Notes under the pieces: generated by a model
Databases searched by the model: none
What the model saw: only the letters and a program-made list of their open reading frames with translations
Told to the model about the DNA's origin: nothing
Shown here: positions 1-7,643 of the stretch, in pieces
How the letters are laid out: each line of letters begins with the position of its first letter
Numbering within the stretch: position 1 is the first letter of the stretch
Program-made: the position numbers and the translations under genes
Assembly: GCA_964484135.1 (NCBI GenBank)
Contig: CAZAEL010000007.1
Location: forward strand, 1 to 61,998
Direction: 5' to 3'
Length of the DNA stretch: 61,998 bases
Source: CAZAEL01 sp964484135
GTDB lineage: Bacteria > Elusimicrobiota > Elusimicrobia > FEN-1173

Positions 1-49
1 ACATATAACTTTTATCTTACTGTCTGGCCATTTTTGGACTTCAACAGAA

Positions 50-637
50 TTAATGCTCTTCTCCGGTATTTTTCATTCGGAAAAACGTCAGCACGCTGTC
101 GCCGTATTTGTTTTCACGAAAAATCTCCCAGCGCGGCGAAAGGCCGGTCAAAGGCTCCTTTTTGTGGTGCTGGCCGATGACCCAGCCGGTCGGGCTCAAG
201 ATGTCCGCCTCCTCGATGCGGCCCAGGGTGGGCACGGTCAGGGCCAGGGGCGTTTTTTCCGTGTCCTTGTACGGCGGCCCCAGGAAGATGAAATCAAATT
301 TGTCCGGCGAGAGATACAACAGGTTCTTGGTGGCGTCGCCATGCCGCACCTCGGCCCGGTCCGCGAACCCGGCCAGCGCGAGATTTTTCTCGATGACCCG
401 GCACAGGACCCGGTCCCCTTCGATGAACACGGCGCGCCGGGCCCCGTTGGACAGCGCCTCCAGGCCCACAGTGCCGCTCCCCGCGTACAAATCCAGGAAC
501 AGGGTGTCCGCCAGGCGCGGCCGCAGGATGTCGAACAGGGATTTGCGGATGCGCGCCAGGATGGGACGCACTTCGTGGCCCGTGGGCACGGGCTTGAGCT
601 TCCGGCCCTTGGCTTCACCGGACTGAATCCGAAGCAT
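50..637 (-). CDS. rsmD: 16S rRNA (guanine966-N2)-methyltransferase RsmD
   Basis: A 195-residue Rossmann-fold SAM methyltransferase of the RsmD family, which modifies G966 of 16S rRNA during 30S assembly. It starts with the family hallmark MLRIQSGEAKGRKL, has the SAM-binding motif LDLYAGSGTVGLEAL near residue 50 and the acidic second strand VFIEGD. The catalytic (D/N)PPY/F motif reads GPPY, so its first residue is Gly instead of Asp. The ATG at 637 is chosen because an upstream extension of the frame is not family-like and because ATG overlaps the TGA of the preceding yjbQ-like gene by one base, implying translational coupling. Confidence 0.9.
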   Translation of the reverse strand: MLRIQSGEAKGRKLKPVPTGHEVRPILARIRKSLFDILRPRLADTLFLDLYAGSGTVGLEALSNGARRAVFIEGDRVLCRVIEKNLALAGFADRAEVRHGDATKNLLYLSPDKFDFIFLGPPYKDTEKTPLALTVPTLGRIEEADILSPTGWVIGQHHKKEPLTGLSPRWEIFRENKYGDSVLTFFRMKNTGEEH

Positions 638-1062
638 CAGACCCCCACCACCTGCACGGCCACGGTGCGTTGACGGGGCCGGTTGTCGAAATCGATGAAG
701 ACGATCTGCTGCCAGGTGCCGCGGAGGAGCTTTCCGTTGCGCACGGGAAAAACCTTGTCCTGGCCCAAAAGGCTGGCCCGCACGTGGGCGTACCCGTTGC
801 CGTCGTGCCAAGTGTCTTCATGGTGATAGGACGCCCGGCGGGGCGCCAGCTTTTCAAAGGCCTCTTTCAGGTCCTGGATCAGGCCGGGTTCGTGTTCCAC
901 GGTGGTGATCCCGACCGTGGAACCGGGGGAAAAGACCAGGACGTGGCCTTCCTTCACGCCGGACCGGCGCACGCAGTCCTCCACCTTATCGGTGATGTCA
1001 AGGATGTCCGTCTCGCCCTGGGTGGAGAGGGAAAAGTCCGCAACGTGGGTTTTGAGCGTCAT
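637..1062 (-). CDS. YjbQ/UPF0047 family protein
   Basis: A 141-residue protein of the YjbQ (UPF0047) family, a small beta-rich fold for which weak thiamine-phosphate synthase activity has been described; its main role is unsettled. Visible signatures are the central HHEDTWHDGNGYAHVRA stretch, with conserved His and Asp residues, and the following G(T)WQQIVFIDFDNRPR motif at the C-terminal end. The ATG at 1062 gives a normal family length; a GTG at 1095 would add eleven atypical residues. It lies directly behind the tRNA-Ala terminator and is coupled to rsmD. Confidence 0.85.
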   Translation of the reverse strand: MTLKTHVADFSLSTQGETDILDITDKVEDCVRRSGVKEGHVLVFSPGSTVGITTVEHEPGLIQDLKEAFEKLAPRRASYHHEDTWHDGNGYAHVRASLLGQDKVFPVRNGKLLRGTWQQIVFIDFDNRPRQRTVAVQVVGV

Positions 1063-1084
1063 GGTTTTTTTAAAAGGCGCGTGG

Positions 1085-1134
1085 GATAAAAACACCCCGC
1101 GTTTTTTCGCCCGTGTCGGACGGAAAACGCGGGG
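1085..1134 (-). terminator. Terminator downstream of tRNA-Ala
   Basis: On the minus strand, arms CCCCGCG and CGCGGGG, extended by complementary T and A runs, form a long stem (1095-1134) around a 14-base loop, and are followed by TGTTTTTA. It sits ten bases past the tRNA 3' end and in front of the YjbQ-like gene, so it should end the tRNA transcript. Confidence 0.8.
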
Positions 1135-1144
1135 CGCGAAAGAG

Positions 1145-1217
1145 TGGAGCTGATCGGGATCGAACCGACGACCTCCTCAATGCCATTGAGGCGCTCTCCC
1201 AGCTGAGCTACAGCCCC
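1145..1217 (-). tRNA. tRNA-Ala (anticodon GGC)
   Basis: The minus strand folds into a full cloverleaf: acceptor GGGGCTG pairing with CAGCTCC (one G-U), a D arm with GCTCAGCTGGGAGAGC, an anticodon arm CCTCA/TGAGG whose seven-base loop is ATGGCAT (anticodon GGC, reading GCC), and a T arm containing GGTTCGATCC. The discriminator is A. The 3' CCA is not encoded (the genome reads CTC), so it must be added enzymatically. Confidence 0.97.
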
Positions 1218-1246
1218 GTAAATCGGGAAATCATGTCCAAGCGGAA

Positions 1247-1271
1247 TCAAAAAACCCCCGCGAAGGGGGTA
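1247..1271 (-). terminator. Terminator of the ndk-pckG-hydrolase transcript
   Basis: On the minus strand ACCCCC, loop TTCGC, GGGGGT is followed by TTTTTTG. The hairpin lies about ten bases beyond the hydrolase stop codon and about thirty bases before tRNA-Ala, cleanly separating the two transcripts. Confidence 0.85.
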
Positions 1272-1280
1272 TCCCCTATT

Positions 1281-2309
1281 TTAACCTAAATCGCCGGAAA
1301 AAGCCATATCGTACCCCAGGCCTTTTCGGAAGAACCCGAAGCCCACGCCGCGGGCCTCCAGGAGCCTGAACTGCCGGTCAAAGGGGTTGGGTTCCCGCCC
1401 CAGGGCCGTCCATTCCCGCCAGGGGATGCGTCCCAGGGAGGTCCAGGCCAGGACCGGGACCGGATAGTCCGTGCCGAAGAGCAGGCGGTCGTGGATTTCC
1501 GGGTGCCGGGCCAGGAAGGACAGGGTCTGGCAGCGGTTGGGCAGGGACACGGAAGACAGATCCGCGTGGAAGCGGGGGTATTTTTCAAAGAGCGCCCGCA
1601 TGTCCGCGAAATACTTTCGGGAAAAGGGCAGGCCCGCGCCGCCGCCGTGGGCCGCGATGACCGTGACCCCCTCTTCCAGGGCGAGCCTGAGCCGGTCGGG
1701 CTCGCCCGCGGATTGGTCCCGGCCCAGGAGGGCGAACTCGTGCCCCACATGGGACAGGAGCGGCAGTTTCAAACGGGCCAGGGCCCGGTAAAAAGGGACA
1801 AAGGCCCGGTCCGCGGGATCGAAAAGCTGGCTGTTGGGCAGGACCTTGACCAGGACCGCGCCGGCCTCGGCGCAGCGGGCCAATTCGTCCAGGGCGTCCC
1901 GGCGCCGCGGGTTGACGGACGCGCCGGGCCAGAACCGGTCCGGGTGCCGCCGGGCGGCATCAAGCACGTGATCGTTGGAGATGAGGAAGTCGGTTTTGGA
2001 TTCATCCAAACGGCCGGCGCCGTCGTACACCCCGTCCACGGCCAAAAGCACGGCCCGGCCGATGCGGCGCGAAGCGCTGAGCTGTTCCAGGAGGCGGCTC
2101 AGATAGGCTTGGTTGGAATCCGCGGGCCGGCTCAGGTCCGCGCCCTGTTTCCAGGCCAGCAGACGGAAGAGGGGGCTCCGCGCCAGGCGCTTGGAAAGGA
2201 GGCAGCCGTTCCGTCCGTCCGGCAGGGCGGCCAGGTGCACGTGCGCGTCCACGCCGGGGAAAAGAAAACGGCCCTCGCGCGTTTCCGCGGAGGGCCGTCG
2301 GTCCTTCAA
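1281..2309 (-). CDS. Amidohydrolase-type (Amidohydro_2-like) metal-dependent hydrolase
   Basis: A 342-residue TIM-barrel hydrolase. Candidate metal ligands are all present: HxH in DAHVHL near residue 22, a Lys in VLVKVLP, His in LSHVGHE, His in IAAHGGG and Asp in FGTDYP. This pattern fits the amidohydrolase superfamily, including the decarboxylase/lactonase-like Amidohydro_2 group; the substrate cannot be read from sequence. The first usable start is TTG at 2309, fourteen bases after the pckG stop and without a clear ribosome-binding site; a GTG just before the HxH motif is an alternative. It is the last gene of the ndk-pckG transcript. Confidence 0.8.
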   Translation of the reverse strand: MKDRRPSAETREGRFLFPGVDAHVHLAALPDGRNGCLLSKRLARSPLFRLLAWKQGADLSRPADSNQAYLSRLLEQLSASRRIGRAVLLAVDGVYDGAGRLDESKTDFLISNDHVLDAARRHPDRFWPGASVNPRRRDALDELARCAEAGAVLVKVLPNSQLFDPADRAFVPFYRALARLKLPLLSHVGHEFALLGRDQSAGEPDRLRLALEEGVTVIAAHGGGAGLPFSRKYFADMRALFEKYPRFHADLSSVSLPNRCQTLSFLARHPEIHDRLLFGTDYPVPVLAWTSLGRIPWREWTALGREPNPFDRQFRLLEARGVGFGFFRKGLGYDMAFSGDLG

Positions 2310-2322
2310 AGGGAAGAAGGAT

Positions 2323-4104
2323 TTACCGGGACACCGCCGCGGGCTCCTGGAGGCGCTTGGCCAGGGCCGCCTGCTCCGCGCGGATGCCCTGGGGCAGGCG
2401 CTGTCCGAACTTGGCGAAGAACTCCTCCATGCTCTTGAGCTCCGCCTCCCAGTCGGCCCGGTCGATGGTCAGGAGCGAGCGCAGGGTGTCGCGGGACATG
2501 TTCAGGCCCTCCAAATGGATGGCCTCCGCGGGCGGAAGGTACCCGATGGGGGTCTCCACCGCGTCGCCTTTCCCTTGGGCCCGGTCCAGGATCCACAGCA
2601 GCACCCGCAGGTTTTCGCCGAACCCGGGCCAGACGAACTTGCCGTTGGCGTCGGTGCGGAACCAGTTGACGTGGAAAATTTTGGGGGGCTTGGGGATCCG
2701 CTTGCCCATGTCCAGCCAGTGGCTGAAATAGTCCGCCATGTTGTACCCGCAGAAGGGCAGCATGGCCATGGGGTCGCGCCGGGTCACGCCCACGGCGCCG
2801 CCCTGCTGGGCCGCGGTGGTCTCGGAGGCGGCGGAGGCGCCCACGAACACGCCGTGCTGCCAGTTGAAGGCCTCGTACACCAGGGGGGCGACGCGGGCCC
2901 GCCGTCCGCCGAACACGATGGCGTCGATGGGCACGCCCGCCGGGTCCTGCCACTTGGGCGAGATGCAGGGGGCCTGGGCCGCCGGGGCCGTGAACCGGCT
3001 GTTGGGGTGGGCGGCCTTGTCCTTGGAGGCGGGGGTCCATTTCTGGCCCTTCCAGTCCACGGCCTCGGCCGGGGCCGGGTCGTCGTGGCCTTCCCACCAG
3101 GGGGTTCCGTCTGGCCGCTTGGCCGCGTTGGTGTAAATGGTGTTCTTGAGGATGGTCTTCACCGCGTTGGGGTTGGACTTGGAGTTGGTGCCCGGGATGA
3201 CGCCGAAGAAGCCCGCCTCCGGGTTGGAGGCCCAGAGCCGGCCGTCCGGCCCGATGCGAAGCCAGGCGATGTCGTCGCCCACGGTCCAGACCTTGTAGCC
3301 TTTGAGGGCGGCGGGCGGGATGAGCATGGCCAGGTTGGTCTTGCCGCAGGCCGAAGGGAAGGCCGCGACGATGTGCCGCACCTCGCCCCGGGGGTTTTCC
3401 ACGCCCAAAATCAGCATGTGCTCGGCCAGCCAGCCTTCCTTCCGGCCCAGGGCGCTGGCGATGCGGAGCGCCATGCACTTCTTGCCCAAAAGCGCGTTGC
3501 CGCCGTAGCCCGAGCCCACGCTCCAGATGGTGTTGTCCTGGGGGAAATGGCAGATGAACCGCCGGTCCTCCCGGAGGTCCCCCTTGCTGTGGAGGCCGCG
3601 GGTGAATCCGGCGGAATCCCCCAGCTCCTTCCAGGCCGCGTCGCCCATGCGGGTCATGATGCGCATGTTGAGCGCCACGTACCGGCTGTCCGTGAGCTCC
3701 ACGCCCACCTTGCTGAAGGGCGAACCCGCCGGACCCATGATGAAGGGCACCACGTACATGGCGCGGCCCTTCATGGCGCCGTCGAAAACGGCGGAAAGTT
3801 TTTTGTACGCCTCCGCGGGCGCCATCCAGTTGTTGGTGGGGCCGGCCTCCTCCTGGGTGGGGGTGCAGATGAAGGTGAGGTGCTCGGTGCGGGCCACGTC
3901 GTTCTGGGCGGACCGGTGCAGGTAGCAGCCGGGGTGCTTTTCCTGGTTCAGCTCCTCCAGCTCGCCGTCCTTGAGGCATTCCGCGATGAGGCGCTTCTTC
4001 TCCTCCTCCGAGCCGTCGCACCAGACGATCTCGTCCGGCTTGCACAGCTTGGCCATCTCGTCCACCCAGGCCAGCACCGCTTTGTTGGTCGTTTTCACGG
4101 TCAT
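2323..4104 (-). CDS. pckG: Phosphoenolpyruvate carboxykinase (GTP)
   Basis: A 593-residue GTP-dependent PEPCK, which interconverts oxaloacetate plus GTP and PEP plus CO2 plus GDP at the gluconeogenic node. The family signatures are intact: the P-loop/active-site segment FPSACGKTNLAML with the reactive Cys, the metal-binding GDDIAWL, and the downstream NPEAGFFGV. The length is normal for the GTP class. The ATG at 4104 is preceded by a GAGGGG ribosome-binding site. The gene begins sixteen bases after ndk; NDK regenerates GTP from GDP, so the pairing makes metabolic sense. Confidence 0.97.
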   Translation of the reverse strand: MTVKTTNKAVLAWVDEMAKLCKPDEIVWCDGSEEEKKRLIAECLKDGELEELNQEKHPGCYLHRSAQNDVARTEHLTFICTPTQEEAGPTNNWMAPAEAYKKLSAVFDGAMKGRAMYVVPFIMGPAGSPFSKVGVELTDSRYVALNMRIMTRMGDAAWKELGDSAGFTRGLHSKGDLREDRRFICHFPQDNTIWSVGSGYGGNALLGKKCMALRIASALGRKEGWLAEHMLILGVENPRGEVRHIVAAFPSACGKTNLAMLIPPAALKGYKVWTVGDDIAWLRIGPDGRLWASNPEAGFFGVIPGTNSKSNPNAVKTILKNTIYTNAAKRPDGTPWWEGHDDPAPAEAVDWKGQKWTPASKDKAAHPNSRFTAPAAQAPCISPKWQDPAGVPIDAIVFGGRRARVAPLVYEAFNWQHGVFVGASAASETTAAQQGGAVGVTRRDPMAMLPFCGYNMADYFSHWLDMGKRIPKPPKIFHVNWFRTDANGKFVWPGFGENLRVLLWILDRAQGKGDAVETPIGYLPPAEAIHLEGLNMSRDTLRSLLTIDRADWEAELKSMEEFFAKFGQRLPQGIRAEQAALAKRLQEPAAVSR

Positions 4105-4120
4105 CGCCCCTCGGTCTTTC

Positions 4121-4639
4121 CTACGCCCACACCACGGTCTCTTGCGGCTCGCCGCGGACCTTTTTCGTGGGGTACGTCTCGCCCACGAGCTCGTGGGGCT
4201 GAAACCAAAGTTTGATCTCCCGCTCCGCGTCCTCCGGGTTGGCCGAGGCGTGGATGACGTTCTCGAACACGCCCTTGGTGGTGATGCGGCCGTACGCCCC
4301 GCGGATGGACACGGAGTCCGCCTCCTCCGGGTTGGTGGCGCCGGCGAGCTGCCGCACCTTCTGGATGGCGTCGGCCCCGCCGTACACCAGGGCCATGACC
4401 CGCTGATAGTCGGGGCCGTAGGGCTTGCCCTGGATGTACTCCACCAGGTCGTTGAAGAACGGCTTGTCCTTGAGGTGCCGGTAGTGGGACTCGGCCAGCT
4501 CCCGGGACACCCGCACCACCTTGCAGCCGAGGATCACCAACCGCGTCTCGGACAGCTTGGTGAGGATGTTGCCGGTCAGGGACTTTTTCAGTCCGTCCGG
4601 TTTGATGAGCACCAGGGTGTATTGATTCGGATCGGCCAT
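4121..4639 (-). CDS. ndk: Nucleoside diphosphate kinase
   Basis: A 172-residue NDK, transferring the gamma phosphate between nucleoside triphosphates and diphosphates through a phosphohistidine. TLVLIKPDG near the N-terminus and NVIHAS, carrying the catalytic His, are clear. The C-terminal part (after KLWF) is longer than in compact bacterial NDKs, resembling longer variants of the family. The ATG at 4639 has GAGG positioned upstream; an in-frame extension further upstream runs into the leader and is rejected. First gene of the ndk-pckG-hydrolase operon. Confidence 0.95.
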   Translation of the reverse strand: MADPNQYTLVLIKPDGLKKSLTGNILTKLSETRLVILGCKVVRVSRELAESHYRHLKDKPFFNDLVEYIQGKPYGPDYQRVMALVYGGADAIQKVRQLAGATNPEEADSVSIRGAYGRITTKGVFENVIHASANPEDAEREIKLWFQPHELVGETYPTKKVRGEPQETVVWA

Positions 4640-4713
4640 GGGAACCTCGGGAATTCGTTTGGGGTGTTTGCGCGAAGACGCCGGTCTTTCCGCAACAGGG
4701 GGCCCAAAACACA

Positions 4714-4733
4714 GAAACCCCGCCAAGGGGGTT
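4714..4733 (-). other. 5'-leader hairpin of the ndk mRNA
   Basis: AAACCCCC and GGGGTTT arms form a compact stem that begins within a few bases of the predicted ndk transcription start (about 4734). A hairpin at the extreme 5' end often protects mRNA from decay. A weak T-rich stretch follows it on the minus strand, so an attenuator is the other possibility. Confidence 0.55.
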
Positions 4734-4740
4734 TCCTTTT

Positions 4741-4769
4741 ATGATACCAAAGAGCCTCGCTCTTGTCAA
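4741..4769 (-). promoter_or_regulatory. Sigma-70-type promoter of ndk
   Basis: On the minus strand a perfect TTGACA (4764-4769) is followed after exactly 17 bases by TATCAT (4741-4746), a near-consensus -10. The predicted start at about 4734 leaves a 95-base leader before the ndk ATG. Confidence 0.8.
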
Positions 4770-4826
4770 AGCGCCCGCGGGTGGTCCGGGGCCGTCCGGA
4801 AATGCTATCCTGTCCCTCGGAACGCC

Positions 4827-6221
4827 ATGCCGAACGACCCGTTGGACCCCCTCAAAAGAATCCAGGCCCATTTGGAGGCGCTGCGGCGCGCCCGCGGCCT
4901 GCCGCCCGGCGGCCCCGTGTCCGGCGCCGGCGTGGACCCCTCCCAGGTGCGGTTCCAGTGGAAAGGCCCCTTCGCCCCGGCGCCCGCGGCGGTGTCCGCC
5001 CCGGACCCCCTGGTGGAATGGCTCCTGGAGGACCTGCCGCCCCGGGCCTTCCACGACCTGGTGTCGGAGACCGCTTCCCGCCTCAAGCTCAAGGGGTACC
5101 GCGCCGGCCATCTGCCCCGCCCCGAGGGGCTCCGTCTGCTGAAGAAACGCTACGACAAGGAGCCGGCGTTCCGGCCCCGCTGCCACGCGCTTTGGCTCCA
5201 GGGCCGGAAAAAAGAGGCGGACGCCTTCAAGCTCCTGCCCGCGGCCGAGGTGCGCAAGGACCCCTGGCCCGTGGTGGAACGTTTCGGTTTTCCCCTGGCC
5301 CTGTGGATGTTCCTGCTGTCGGCGGGCGGCCTTTTCCGGTCCCTGGCCCTGCAGGTCCTGAAGGAGGTCACGGCCAAGGCCGGGCGCCTGGAGGAACTCC
5401 TGGCCCAAGCCGCGCAGAAAAAGGACCTGGCCGCGGACAAGCTGTGGTCCCTGCCCCCGGTGTCCCATGACGAGGACCTTTCCCGTCTGCAGGCCGAGGT
5501 GGAGCAGATCCTGGCCGAGCGGGACCGATGGCAGGCGGAGGCGCGGACCGAAAAGGAGCGGGGGGACAGGGCCCAGGCCGGCGTCCAGAGGCTGGAGGAG
5601 GAGGTCCAGAAACTGTCCCGGGCCAAGTCCGCGGCCGAGCAGGGGCGGCAGGAGTGGGAGGCCCGGGCGCGGGCGCTGGAAAGCCATTTGGAAAAATTGA
5701 AGGACGCGGAATCCGCGCTGAAGCGTTTGGAAAAACAGGTCAAGGAAATGGAGCACGAAAAATCCCAGTGGCCCGCGGAAAAGGACCGCCTCGCCGGCGC
5801 CGCCGCGGAGGCGGCGCGGGAGCGGGACGGGCTGAAACGCCGTCTCGCGGAGCGGGAAAGGACCCTGGCGTTTTTGCGGGTCTTGGCGGCCCCGGGGGAC
5901 CCGCCGCCGTCGGGTCCGGTTTATCAAGGGGAGGTCTTGCTCCTGATCACCGCGGCCGCGCCCGCGCCCTTTTTCGAGGCGGCCAAACGGACCGGCCTGA
6001 CCTTGCTTGTCCACGACGGCCGCTCGCACAACGCCCAGTTGGACAAATTTCTGGAGCAGGCTTGGCGCGTTTTGGCGCTGGGCGAGGCGGACACCTTTCA
6101 TGAGGGCGTCTGGGGGGCCCTGCGCGCCTCGGGCAAGCCCCTGGTCGCGCTCCCGCCCCTGGACGCCGCCGCTTTTGAGCGGCTGATCCGGGCCGCGGCG
6201 CCGTTGTTTCAGAAATTATAA
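4827..6221 (+). CDS. Coiled-coil protein with DUF2325-like C-terminal domain
   Basis: A 464-residue protein of unknown function. The first ~190 residues are rich in Ala, Leu and Arg with predicted helices; residues ~195-350 form a long, highly charged coiled coil full of Glu, Lys and Arg heptads; the final ~90 residues form a compact alpha/beta region with GEVLLLITAAAPAPF, LLVHDGR, and a late His in DTFHEGVWGAL. This end resembles DUF2325 domains, which are found behind coiled coils in other bacteria, but the match is by eye. An extended -10 (TGCTATCCT, ending at 4811) lies just upstream. It is followed 48 bases later by an MFS gene. Confidence 0.7.
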   Translation: MPNDPLDPLKRIQAHLEALRRARGLPPGGPVSGAGVDPSQVRFQWKGPFAPAPAAVSAPDPLVEWLLEDLPPRAFHDLVSETASRLKLKGYRAGHLPRPEGLRLLKKRYDKEPAFRPRCHALWLQGRKKEADAFKLLPAAEVRKDPWPVVERFGFPLALWMFLLSAGGLFRSLALQVLKEVTAKAGRLEELLAQAAQKKDLAADKLWSLPPVSHDEDLSRLQAEVEQILAERDRWQAEARTEKERGDRAQAGVQRLEEEVQKLSRAKSAAEQGRQEWEARARALESHLEKLKDAESALKRLEKQVKEMEHEKSQWPAEKDRLAGAAAEAARERDGLKRRLAERERTLAFLRVLAAPGDPPPSGPVYQGEVLLLITAAAPAPFFEAAKRTGLTLLVHDGRSHNAQLDKFLEQAWRVLALGEADTFHEGVWGALRASGKPLVALPPLDAAAFERLIRAAAPLFQKL

Positions 6222-6269
6222 GCCAACCCGTTCCTCCCTCTGCGATTCCTCCGTGACACCCGCGCTTCC

Positions 6270-7643
6270 ATGACCGTTTCTTTCACGCCCCCTGTTCCGG
6301 CCCCGCCCCGCACGCTTCTCCGGGGCGCGGTGCGCCGCAGCCTGACCGCGTCCCTGTGGGACGGGGTTTTCGTCTCCCTCATGATGGGGCTCGTGGACAG
6401 CTTCCTCACGCCCTTCGGCCTGGCCCTGAAGGCCGGCCCACGGCAGATCGGGTGGCTCACGTCCTTCCCGCCGCTTTTCGGCGCCTTGGCCCAGTGGTGG
6501 ACCGGCCGCCTGACCCGCCTGTGGAACGGCCGCAAGAAGGTGCTGACGCGGGTGGTGTACGCCCAGGCCTTCACCGTGGCCGGCCTGGCGGCCCTGCCCT
6601 GGCTGCCGGCCCCTTCACGGATCCCGCTCCTGATCCTCCTGGCCACGCTGTACGCCGCCTTCGGCGGTCTGTCCGGCCCGGTCTGGAACAGCCTCATGTC
6701 CGATTACCTGCCGCCGTCCAAGCGCACGGGATACTACGGCTGGCGGAACCGCATCACCGGCGCGGTGGTCATCGCGGCCGCGCTCCTGGCCGGGGTCGTG
6801 TTGCAGCGTTTCGGGCGGGGAACGCTCGTCGGATTTTCCTGCCTCTTCGCCGGGGCCACCCTCTGCCGGTTCGTCTCGGCCGCCTTTTTGGAAAAGATGT
6901 ACGAGCCCGCCGTTTCCCGCCGCAGCCTGCCCGCGGGCCGGTTCCGCCATTTCTGGCGCGAGACCCGCGGGGGGCCCTTCTGGCCCTTCGCGCTGTACGC
7001 CGCGGGCCTGACCTTTTCCGCCAACCTCTCCGGGCCTTACTTCCCGGTGTACATGTTGCGCGGGCTGAAATTTTCCTATCTGACCTACACCATCCTGATG
7101 ATGGCCGTGAACCTGTCCACCGTCAGCATGATGGCCGCGTGGGGGCGCAAGGCCGACCAGGCGGGCCCCTTGAAGGTCCTCCAGGTCTGCACCTGGCTCA
7201 CCCCCCTCCTGCCGCTCCTCTGGTTGACCTCCCAATCGCCCTGGCCGATTTTTTTCGTGCAGATCTTCGGCGGCGTGGTGTGGAGCGGCCTCCAGCTTTG
7301 CCAGATCAATTACATCTTCGACGCCGTGCCGTCCCGCCTCAGGACCCAGGCCATCGCGTACTTCAACGTGGTGAACGGCATGGCGCTCTTCGCCGGCGCC
7401 TTCCTGGGGGGGTACCTGCTGGAAATTCTTCCCCCGCTCCTGGGGTTCCGCTTCCTCACGCTCCTGCAGATCTCCGGGGTCCTGCGCGTGCTGGTGGCGT
7501 TGTTCCTGCTGCCCCGGGTGCCCGCGGTGCGGACCCATTCCACGGTCTCGGGCTGGGACGTTTTCTACGGGGCCGTGGGGCTGAAGCCCTTGGCGGGGTT
7601 TTCCCGGGACATCCTCCACATGGTGCGGCGGTGGGGCCGGTGA
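6270..7643 (+). CDS. Major facilitator superfamily transporter
   Basis: A 457-residue integral membrane protein with about twelve hydrophobic segments and short charged loops. The loop after the second segment, GRLTRLWNGRKKV, resembles the MFS motif A position (G-x3-D/R-R-x-G-R-R/K). A Phe/Gly-rich second half contains PYFPVYMLRGL and YFNVVNG. Substrate is not predictable. The TGA overlaps the GTG start of the transglycosylase gene by GTGA, so the two are translationally coupled, perhaps hinting at an envelope substrate. Confidence 0.85.
   Translation: MTVSFTPPVPAPPRTLLRGAVRRSLTASLWDGVFVSLMMGLVDSFLTPFGLALKAGPRQIGWLTSFPPLFGALAQWWTGRLTRLWNGRKKVLTRVVYAQAFTVAGLAALPWLPAPSRIPLLILLATLYAAFGGLSGPVWNSLMSDYLPPSKRTGYYGWRNRITGAVVIAAALLAGVVLQRFGRGTLVGFSCLFAGATLCRFVSAAFLEKMYEPAVSRRSLPAGRFRHFWRETRGGPFWPFALYAAGLTFSANLSGPYFPVYMLRGLKFSYLTYTILMMAVNLSTVSMMAAWGRKADQAGPLKVLQVCTWLTPLLPLLWLTSQSPWPIFFVQIFGGVVWSGLQLCQINYIFDAVPSRLRTQAIAYFNVVNGMALFAGAFLGGYLLEILPPLLGFRFLTLLQISGVLRVLVALFLLPRVPAVRTHSTVSGWDVFYGAVGLKPLAGFSRDILHMVRRWGR

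Noticed and set aside
1..49. Possible gene or terminator at the window start
   Set aside because: AT-rich stretch behind rsmD with no stable hairpin followed by a T run on the minus strand and no coding frame.
638..811. 58-residue N-terminal extension of RsmD
   Set aside because: It is out-of-frame translation of the yjbQ-like gene; the ATG at 637 is coupled to that gene's stop and matches the family N-terminus.
2113..4215. Long open frame on the plus strand opposite pckG
   Set aside because: It mirrors the GC-rich codons of pckG and shows no protein-like motifs; pckG on the minus strand is unambiguous.
4101..6101. 666-codon minus-strand frame running from ndk into the coiled-coil gene
   Set aside because: It spans the ndk promoter and the antisense of a real gene; no motif and no start context.
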